A DNA stretch of 10,919 nt from Defluviitaleaceae bacterium (GTDB taxonomy: Bacteria; Bacillota; Clostridia; Lachnospirales; WQUN01). The DNA lies in contig WRHA01000349.1 in NCBI GenBank assembly GCA_009783395.1, positions 1-10,919 on the forward strand, written 5' to 3'. Of the stretch, positions 6,924 through 10,919 are shown one piece after another. Under the pieces are notes generated by a model, which saw nothing but the letters and a program-made list of their open reading frames with translations, was not told the origin of the DNA and ran no database searches. The position numbers and the translations under genes are program-made. Position 1 is the first letter of the stretch, and every line of letters starts with the position of its first letter.

Positions 6924-6944
6924 AAAAAAGCACGCCAAGCGTGC
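6924..6944 (-). terminator. Short intrinsic terminator upstream of the GTPase promoter
   Basis: Read on the minus strand, GCACGC (6944-6939) pairs with GCGTGC (6935-6930) across a 3-base loop, followed by six T (complement of 6924-6929). It lies between the dispersed repeat and the GTPase promoter. It could stop readthrough from the coiled-coil operon or end a short transcript coming from the 6945-7041 region. Confidence 0.6.
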
Positions 6945-6967
6945 ATTGGACACCGTGGGCATTTTGT

Positions 6968-7024
6968 GGGAGGCGACGGTTCGTCTCGAAGGGTGCGGGC
7001 ACGTTTCATGTGCCATTGCCGGAT
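6968..7024 (+). repeat. Dispersed repeat, copy 1
   Basis: Bases 6982-7024 (43 nt, starting CGTCTCGAAGGGTGCGGG) are identical to the reverse complement of 10862-10904, and GGCGA is shared just upstream. The unit contains a small hairpin, GGCAC/GTGCC around a GTTTCAT loop. No reading frame of interest crosses it. It lies 25 bases left of the palindromic terminator at 7049-7080. The 248 bases between the two flanking genes hold only this repeat, two terminators and a promoter. Confidence 0.85.
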
Positions 7025-7041
7025 GCAGTTTCCTGGACTAT

Positions 7042-7088
7042 AAAAAAACGGCCACCGATGAAAATTTTCATCGGTGGCCGCTTTTTTT
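7042..7088 (-). terminator. Bidirectional intrinsic terminator after the coiled-coil gene
   Basis: A 32-base perfect palindrome lies at 7049-7080: CGGCCACCGATGAAAA followed at once by its complement. It is flanked by seven A on the left and CTTTTTTT on the right. On the minus strand it ends the rsmD-coaD-coiled-coil transcript. The T run on the other side means it could also work in the plus direction. Confidence 0.88.
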
Positions 7089-7100
7089 CTCCAAACTCTG

Positions 7101-7601
7101 CTATCGGCCTCTTAATTGCTGTCGGTTTTCGTAAATTACATCGGATAGCTGATTGAAATAGTCCATGACTTTTTTATGCTGTTGCTCCATATTTGCCATG
7201 TATTCCTTGACCTGCTCCTCCGCGTCTTTAAGCATTGAGTCGGCGTAATCCATTGCGTTCAGGCGCAAATCGCGGGCGTTTTTCTTTGCTTCCTCGACGG
7301 TTTCGGATGCTTGGTCGGATGCACGGCGAAAAATTTCATGGTTATTTGTTCGGATTTTTGCTTCGTTTTCCGCAGCCTCAAGTATGCCCTGCGCTTTGCG
7401 CTCGGCATCCGCCACAATCCTGTCGTGATCGCCCAAAATGCGCTGTGCCGAACGTATATCGTCGGGGAGGTTTAGGCGAATTTCATTCAAAATATCGAGA
7501 ACACGGTCCTTTTCAACAGAAACCTTATTCGTGAAGGGCAGACTTTTACTGCCCTCAAGCACCTCTTCTATATCATCTAAGTAATCCAGCAACGCGTCCA
7601 T
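7101..7601 (-). CDS. Coiled-coil protein, DivIVA/ATPase subunit b-like, conserved behind coaD
   Basis: This 166-residue protein is mostly helical and charged. Residues 1-50 (DALLDYLDDIEEVLEGSKS, and VSVEKDRVLDILNEIRLNLP) form the conserved N-terminal part, and residues 55-150 are a long coiled coil rich in Ala, Glu and Lys. No membrane segment is seen. From memory, Clostridia often carry such a protein after coaD, annotated as ATPase or V-type subunit H-like; its role is not established, and a DivIVA-like scaffold role is only a guess. The ATG at 7601 follows an AGAGGTGA site. A strong terminator lies 13 bases past its stop. The 116 bases to coaD hold two hairpins. Confidence 0.8.
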   Translation of the reverse strand: MDALLDYLDDIEEVLEGSKSLPFTNKVSVEKDRVLDILNEIRLNLPDDIRSAQRILGDHDRIVADAERKAQGILEAAENEAKIRTNNHEIFRRASDQASETVEEAKKNARDLRLNAMDYADSMLKDAEEQVKEYMANMEQQHKKVMDYFNQLSDVIYENRQQLRGR

Positions 7602-7626
7602 GCTTCACCTCTTTTTTTATACTCAT

Positions 7627-7653
7627 GAAACGAAAGAAGTTCACTTTCGTTTC
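7627..7653. repeat. Perfect 10-bp hairpin
   Basis: GAAACGAAAG (7627-7636) pairs fully with CTTTCGTTTC (7644-7653) across a 7-base loop. It lies 26 bases upstream of the coiled-coil gene start on the minus strand. No T run follows in either direction, so it is not an intrinsic terminator. It could be a processing or stability element in the operon mRNA. Confidence 0.7.
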
Positions 7654-7666
7654 TAACTGGCGGTTG

Positions 7667-7713
7667 CTCGCGAACCGAAACCTCAGAAGAATTTTGGAGT
7701 TTCGGTTCGCGAG
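7667..7713. repeat. Perfect 15-bp hairpin behind coaD
   Basis: CTCGCGAACCGAAAC (7667-7681) pairs fully with GTTTCGGTTCGCGAG (7699-7713) across a 17-base interior. It begins 4 bases after the coaD stop on the minus strand. There is no T run. It and the hairpin at 7627-7653 fill the coaD to coiled-coil gap, possibly protecting the upstream mRNA from 3' exonucleases or representing a REP-like pair. Confidence 0.75.
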
Positions 7714-7717
7714 TATA

Positions 7718-8212
7718 TCATTCAGAAAACTTGTCCCGCAATGCGGCGCGCGCCGAAGGCGGCACAAGCTGTGCGATAAACGAATCGTCTAAATTGTTTT
7801 TGTATATGTGAACCGCCGCTTCGCATATTATCGAGCTTGAAACATATGTGAGGGCGGGTGTTGCCGGCAGAAAAATTGTTTCGACGGAGGAGAGTGCGGC
7901 GTTTCCGGCGGCGTATTTGTTTTCGCGTTCGAAGTCCTCCGATGTGCGAAGCCCGCGCACAATGGCGTCGGCTTTCTTTTGTTTCGCAAATTCCGCCAAA
8001 AGACCGTCTGATGATTCGACTTTTATTTTCGTATCCTCCGCAAACGCTTCCTTTAACAAGGCAACGCGCTCGGCGGCGGTAAACAATGTTTGCTTGTTTG
8101 GATTTTCCAAAACCGCGACGATTATCCCGTCGGCAAACTTTGACGCACGGCGGGCAATGTCGATGTGTCCGGTTGTAACCGGGTCGAAACTTCCGGGATA
8201 AATTAGCAACAT
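7718..8212 (-). CDS. coaD: Phosphopantetheine adenylyltransferase
   Basis: This 164-residue cytoplasmic enzyme transfers adenylate from ATP to 4'-phosphopantetheine, the penultimate step of coenzyme A synthesis. The N-terminal IYPGSFDPVTTGHIDI carries the nucleotidyltransferase TxGH motif, VRGLRTSEDFERE matches the conserved GLR segment, and YVSSSIICEAA matches the ISST-like end motif. Length is normal (about 160). The ATG at 8212 is chosen because it gives the usual MLLIYPGSFDP start. A GTG at 8242 would add ten residues. The start overlaps the last 10 bases of rsmD, so translation is probably coupled; the SD is weak and far (GGGGG about 14 bases upstream). It is the second gene of the rsmD-coaD-coiled-coil operon. 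Confidence 0.95.
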   Translation of the reverse strand: MLLIYPGSFDPVTTGHIDIARRASKFADGIIVAVLENPNKQTLFTAAERVALLKEAFAEDTKIKVESSDGLLAEFAKQKKADAIVRGLRTSEDFERENKYAAGNAALSSVETIFLPATPALTYVSSSIICEAAVHIYKNNLDDSFIAQLVPPSARAALRDKFSE

Positions 8213-8793
8213 ACCGTTTCGTTTTGCCCCCAGCTTGTCCACTCAAAGAACATGAATTTTGTGCGGCCGTATGTGCGTGATTCGATTGGCATTAAATCGT
8301 CGGTTTTTTCGTTGTCGATGGTGTCTGTTTCGACGGTGTCGGTTTCGGCGATTATTATTCCGCTTTCGGTAAGAAGTTTGGATTGAGAGATTTGTGCAAG
8401 TGTTTGTTGCAAAAAACCTGAACCATATGGTGGGTCGATGAAGATTATGTCGAACTGTTGATTCTGTGCCGCAAGGCGGGCGATTGCATTTTTCGCCGAG
8501 GTTTCCAAAACAACCGCGCTTTCCGACAGGCGCGTTTTTGACAAATTGCTTCGCACCGCACGAATTGCCGCTTGTGAGCAGTCCACGAAAACAGCTTGGC
8601 TTGCGCCTCGGCTTAACGCCTCGACGCCAATTGCCCCGCTTCCGCAGAACGTGTCTAAAAATCGAGCACCGCGAATTCTCGGCGCGAGAATATTAAACAA
8701 GCCTTCTTTGGCGCGGTCGGCGGTTGGGCGCGTGTTTTGCCCGTCGGGCGCGACAAGCACCGTTCGCCTTGCATTGCCCGCGATTACACGCAA
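8203..8793 (-). CDS. rsmD: 16S rRNA (guanine(966)-N2)-methyltransferase
   Basis: This 196-residue SAM-dependent methyltransferase should modify G966 of 16S rRNA. The start MRVIAGNARR, TRPTADRAKEGLFNIL, the SAM-binding FLDTFCGSGAIGVEALSRGA (about 45-64) and the catalytic FIDPPYGSG (116-124 region) are all typical of RsmD. The C-terminal part has a Thr/Asp-rich stretch ETDTVETDTIDNEKTDD between the usual segments; it looks like a lineage-specific loop. The start is TTG at 8793 with a GAGGTGG site 7 bases upstream. The end overlaps the coaD start, as is common in Firmicutes. A promoter with a consensus -10 lies just upstream. Confidence 0.94.
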   Translation of the reverse strand: MRVIAGNARRTVLVAPDGQNTRPTADRAKEGLFNILAPRIRGARFLDTFCGSGAIGVEALSRGASQAVFVDCSQAAIRAVRSNLSKTRLSESAVVLETSAKNAIARLAAQNQQFDIIFIDPPYGSGFLQQTLAQISQSKLLTESGIIIAETDTVETDTIDNEKTDDLMPIESRTYGRTKFMFFEWTSWGQNETVCC

Positions 8794-8823
8794 ATAAAAC
8801 CACCTCGAAATTCAGGTTATTCG

Positions 8824-8852
8824 ATTATAGATAACTTTTGGAAATAAGTAAA
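8824..8852 (-). promoter_or_regulatory. Sigma-A promoter of the rsmD-coaD operon
   Basis: On the minus strand, TTTACT (complement of 8847-8852, 4 of 6 to consensus) is followed after exactly 17 bases by a perfect TATAAT (complement of 8824-8829). Transcription would begin near 8817 and give a leader of about 24 bases to the TTG start at 8793. Confidence 0.78.
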
Positions 8853-8869
8853 CAATAATTTTTTTGCAG

Positions 8870-8911
8870 AAAAAAATCGGTGCGGGTAGTGTCACTACTC
8901 GCACCGATTTT
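8870..8911 (-). terminator. Intrinsic terminator after the SSB-like gene, AATCGGTGCGGG family
   Basis: Arms at 8873-8890 and 8894-8911 pair over 18 bp with one G-T wobble and a 3-base loop. On the minus strand the stem is followed by TTTTTTT (complement of 8870-8876, part of which also pairs). It ends the transcript of the SSB-like gene, 27 bases past its stop. The stem sequence is nearly the same as at 10791-10825 and its outer arm recurs inside the BRO-like gene. Confidence 0.85.
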
Positions 8912-8937
8912 GCAATGAACCGAAAGACCCGCAAATT

Positions 8938-9600
8938 TTATTCCTCGGTGGCAGCCTCCACGTTATCCTCCACGGCATCATCCACGGCAATCTCGATTTT
9001 TGCAACGGAGACTTCATATGCTGTTTTTTCCAAAATCATTTCTTCGGACAATTTTTTTTGATATTGGCGGCTTTGCATACGGCCCCATAAACGAATGTGG
9101 TCGCCGACTTCAAGTTTGCCCGCAAAGCGTGCGTTGCGACCCCATGTTATACATGGTATGTAGTCGGATTTATTGTAGGAGCGGTTTACGGCAATAAGAA
9201 TGTCGGAAATTTCGCGACCAAACGGCGTTGTGCGATAAATGGTCGGCTTGCAAAGATACCCATCAAGGAAAACCTCGTTTGGATAATTTAGCGGCACATC
9301 TGCGACGATTTCAACATCGCGGGCAAAAACGGTTAGCACAAGCTTGTTTCTTCGGTCGGTTTCAACGTAATTGTTGTACGACCGGATTTGTCCGGAAATA
9401 CGTACAGCTACGCCGGGAAGCATTTTGTCGCGCTCGACGATTCGCTCGCTTACGGTAACGGGCAGAATGTCACTTTGCCCGCTCATTCGGCCGACATCAA
9501 CATCGAAACGCCAAAAACCCTCGCCGTAAATTTCGTGGCTGAAGGTGAATTCCGAACAAATGCGTCCGCCAATGTCAATAATATTGTTGCCGTTGTTCAT
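8938..9600 (-). CDS. Single-stranded DNA-binding-like protein with two OB folds
   Basis: This 220-residue protein has two OB-fold-like units. The first (about residues 6-100) includes IIDIGGRICSEFTFSHE, RFDVDVGR and VAVRISGQIRSYN. The second (about 108-203) includes NEVFLDGYLCKPTIYRTTPFGREI, ILIAVNRSY, DYIPCITWGRNARF and DHIRLWGRMQSRQY, which closely follow the SSB/PriB pattern. The C-terminus is acidic (DDAVEDNVEAATEE) but lacks the DDDIPF-like tip of classical SSB, so partner recruitment may differ. From memory, two-OB SSB-like proteins occur in Lachnospiraceae and related Clostridia beside a normal SSB. The start at 9600 has an AAGGAG site upstream; an ATG at 9639 lacks one. It lies 56 bases behind the mini Mur-like gene and ends at a terminator. 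Confidence 0.84.
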   Translation of the reverse strand: MNNGNNIIDIGGRICSEFTFSHEIYGEGFWRFDVDVGRMSGQSDILPVTVSERIVERDKMLPGVAVRISGQIRSYNNYVETDRRNKLVLTVFARDVEIVADVPLNYPNEVFLDGYLCKPTIYRTTPFGREISDILIAVNRSYNKSDYIPCITWGRNARFAGKLEVGDHIRLWGRMQSRQYQKKLSEEMILEKTAYEVSVAKIEIAVDDAVEDNVEAATEE

Positions 9601-9656
9601 AAAAATCCGCTCCTTTGCACATAAAAGCCTTGTAGGCATAGAATATCATACGCTAT

Positions 9657-10130
9657 TTAGTCCGTGCTTAGAACAGCCCAAGCCGCCGCCGCACCCAGAA
9701 CAGACATCGAATTTTCGCCGCAGCTTGTGCGTGCGGAGAATTCGTGCGGCTCGCGCTCTGTGCCGTCGATGCCGCAAAAACCGCGCTGTACGCAAACCTG
9801 CACGCCGTCTTGTGTAACAGACGACGCCGTAATACATGCACGGTTATTAAAACCGTAGGTAATCAGGCGCGAGAAATTTTTCGGTAAGGTTTCAAGCATG
9901 GTAAAGATTTTCGTATCGTCTGAGTTTACAATTAAAAAATCCTCGCTTCCCAGCGACGGGATAACTTTGGCAAGCACGGGCGAAGCCTCTGCCGCAACCA
10001 AAACATTCACCTTCGGCCCCAAAATCTGTCGGTCGGTGATATGGTAGCAGCTTGCCGCACCGCGGCTCATTCGCAAAAAAGCGCGTGTCATTTCGCGCCC
10101 GTTATTTCCCACAATTCCTACAGACGGCAT
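9657..10130 (-). CDS. Small Mur ligase-like protein, probably without ATP-binding activity
   Basis: This 157-residue protein of unknown function shows a compressed Mur ligase pattern. PSVGIVGNNGREMT (2-15) resembles the Mur P-loop G-x-x-G-x-N-G-K-T-T but has Arg-Glu in place of Lys-Thr. FLIVNSDD (65-72) resembles the NxDD strand. RLITYGFNNRACITASS (88-104) resembles the phosphate-binding end segment, and SVLGAAAAWAVL (143-154) resembles the NxxAAxAA helix. Mur ligases are about 430-500 residues, so most of the enzyme is missing. The start ATG at 10130 has a GGGGGAG site 7 bases upstream. It is likely co-transcribed with the SSB-like gene. Similar small proteins may be a Clostridia-specific family; no function should be assumed. 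Confidence 0.68.
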   Translation of the reverse strand: MPSVGIVGNNGREMTRAFLRMSRGAASCYHITDRQILGPKVNVLVAAEASPVLAKVIPSLGSEDFLIVNSDDTKIFTMLETLPKNFSRLITYGFNNRACITASSVTQDGVQVCVQRGFCGIDGTEREPHEFSARTSCGENSMSVLGAAAAWAVLSTD

Positions 10131-10243
10131 AAAAAAACTCCCCCATTATTTTTTTGTCATACAATATTTATAAGCAAGCCGGCGCAAGAATATTCTACAA
10201 ATTTTTGGGAAACGATTAACTTCATAATATAGGAGGCCTGCAA
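10131..10243. promoter_or_regulatory. Divergent intergenic region between Mur-like and subunit D genes
   Basis: The 113 AT-rich bases separate two divergent genes and must hold promoters for both, but no box pair with good spacing and match could be assigned. Each gene has its own SD: GGGGGAG for the minus gene and AGGAGG (10231-10236) for the plus gene. Confidence 0.5.
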
Positions 10244-10756
10244 GTGGACGCCGCTACTAAGAAAAATCTGATTATAACAAAAAAAAGTTTATTTCTCACT
10301 AGGCGCGGGCATGATTTGCTGGAAAAAAAATTTTTTGCACTTCAGCGAGAAATAAAGCGCGCAGAAAAAGACGTGAAAAAAATGCGCGAAGCCCTGTGTG
10401 CGCTGGAGCGAGAAGGCAATCGCGCTCTTGCATCAGCGGGAGTAAGCGATGATTTTTTTTTCGAGCTGAAAGATTCTCCCATCGACTTCCCTCCCTATAA
10501 ACTCGACGAAACGACCGTAGTATTTGACACGGCTTTTTTTCTGTGGCGCGAAATTTTCGCCGCGAGGGAAGAACTCGAATTATCCGAATCACGCCTGGCA
10601 AACCTAAAAAATCGCGCACTTCGTACAAGAAAACGTGCCGCCGCGCTCGGAAATGTAATTATCCCAAAACACGAGCGACGCCTAAAATATATCTCGGAAC
10701 GCCTGGAAGAACACGAACGCGACGAAGTCGTGCGCCAAAAAGCCGCACGCAGATAA
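10244..10756 (+). CDS. V-type ATP synthase subunit D, shortened
   Basis: This 170-residue protein matches subunit D (NtpD/AtpD), the central rotor shaft of V/A-type ATPases. The N-terminal TKKNLIITKKSLFLTRRGHD (5-23) matches the TxxxLxxLKKxLxxAxRGHxLL pattern. The middle PYKLDETTVVFDTAFF and the C-terminal coiled part RAAALGNVIIPKHERRLKYI (131-150) plus SERLEEHERDEVVRQK match the NALExxxIPxLExTIxYIxxKLEExER end. The family is usually about 200-215 residues; about 35-40 residues of the middle globular part are missing. The start is GTG with AGGAGG 7 bases upstream. No other V-ATPase gene is in the window and the upstream gene is divergent, so it is an orphan here; the operon normally ends with A-B-D. 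The next sequence is a terminator-like hairpin. Confidence 0.86.
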   Translation: MDAATKKNLIITKKSLFLTRRGHDLLEKKFFALQREIKRAEKDVKKMREALCALEREGNRALASAGVSDDFFFELKDSPIDFPPYKLDETTVVFDTAFFLWREIFAAREELELSESRLANLKNRALRTRKRAAALGNVIIPKHERRLKYISERLEEHERDEVVRQKAARR

Positions 10757-10790
10757 CGCCGAAGGCAACCCCAAATTTCTTACGTGAAAA

Positions 10791-10825
10791 AATCGGTGCG
10801 GGTAGTGACACTACCCGCACCGATT
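10791..10825 (+). terminator. Terminator-like hairpin after subunit D, AATCGGTGCGGG family
   Basis: Arms at 10791-10807 and 10809-10825 pair perfectly over 17 bp around a single A (in practice a 3-5 base loop). On the plus side the T run is poor (ATTATTTC), while on the minus side six T follow (complement of 10787-10792). It is therefore best suited to transcription from the right, but probably also helps end the subunit D transcript. It is nearly the same as 8873-8911. Confidence 0.72.
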
Positions 10826-10861
10826 ATTTCATAGCCCAAAAACATAGCCCCGAAAAACCCA

Positions 10862-10904
10862 ATCCGGCAATGGCACATGAAACGTGCCCGCACCCTTCGA
10901 GACG
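10862..10904 (-). repeat. Dispersed repeat, copy 2 (inverted)
   Basis: These 43 bases are the exact reverse complement of 6982-7024, with a shared GGCGA-like extension towards the right edge (10910-10914). The copy may continue past the window. As in copy 1, a terminator-like hairpin lies on the GCCGGAT side: 36 bases away here, 24 bases away in copy 1. The 10757-10919 tail holds only this repeat and the hairpin. Confidence 0.85.
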
Positions 10905-10919
10905 TAACTTCGCCCGCTA

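Noticed and set aside
5422..7002. Longer 526-residue start for the GTPase
   Set aside because: The extra 50 residues cover the promoter, the GCACGC terminator and part of the intergenic region and have no SD.
7600..7630. TATAAA upstream of the coiled-coil gene as a promoter
   Set aside because: It overlaps the ribosome binding site region, and no good -35 box lies at the right distance.
7722..8246. 174-residue minus-strand frame overlapping coaD
   Set aside because: It is an Arg-rich out-of-frame shadow of coaD, which has clear family motifs in the other frame.
1..10919. CRISPR array, transposase, integrase or toxin-antitoxin pair
   Set aside because: No regularly spaced repeats and no protein with such motifs were found; the repeats seen are palindromes or a two-copy dispersed unit.

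Overview
The window looks like chromosomal DNA from a low-to-moderate GC Clostridia-type Firmicute (Bacillota). Evidence: strong AGGAGG-type ribosome binding sites, GTG/TTG starts, sigma-A type promoters, a V-type ATPase subunit, a two-OB-fold SSB-like protein, an rsmD-coaD-coiled-coil gene order, and a tRNA-Asn of Clostridia type without an encoded CCA. This placement is inference from gene content, not from a search.

Layout. Positions 1-40 are the 3' end of a 23S rRNA, followed by tRNA-Asn (156-227) with no 5S gene between them, and a 17-bp intrinsic terminator (233-279). A GNAT acetyltransferase gene (293-793, +) starts directly behind that terminator. Most of the rest lies on the minus strand. 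Read in its own direction, it holds: a mini Mur-ligase-like gene (10130-9657) and a two-OB SSB-like gene (9600-8938) ending in a terminator; a promoter driving rsmD (8793-8203), coaD (8212-7718) and a DivIVA/ATPase-b-like coiled-coil gene (7601-7101), ending in a terminator; then an accessory operon from a clear promoter: zinc-ribbon/P-loop GTPase (6852-5422), HCxxGKDRTG phosphatase (5419-4658) and GH5-like lipoprotein (4647-3319), with 2-nt spacing and an SD overlapping a stop codon; then a BRO-type antirepressor-like gene (3267-2779), an extended SDR/epimerase (2747-1767) and an AKR-like TIM-barrel protein (1653-802). At the right end, 10244-10756 (+) encodes an orphan, shortened V-type ATPase subunit D.

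The non-coding part is rich in structure. A hairpin with AATCGGTGCGGG arms occurs as a terminator-like element after the SSB-like gene and after the subunit D gene, and a longer hairpin with the same arms lies inside the BRO-like gene, where it appears to have added peptide in frame. A 43-nt sequence is repeated exactly at 6982-7024 and, inverted, at 10862-10904; in both places a terminator-like hairpin lies on the same side of it. Other palindromes sit at 1700-1766 and 7627-7713.

How the genes work together. rsmD, coaD and the coiled-coil gene form a housekeeping operon (rRNA methylation, CoA synthesis, probable envelope/division scaffold). The GTPase-phosphatase-GH5 lipoprotein operon is the best candidate for an undescribed system: a cytoplasmic zinc-ribbon NTPase switch, a phosphatase and a surface glycosidase that are tightly coupled in translation. 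No CRISPR array, transposase or integrase was seen.
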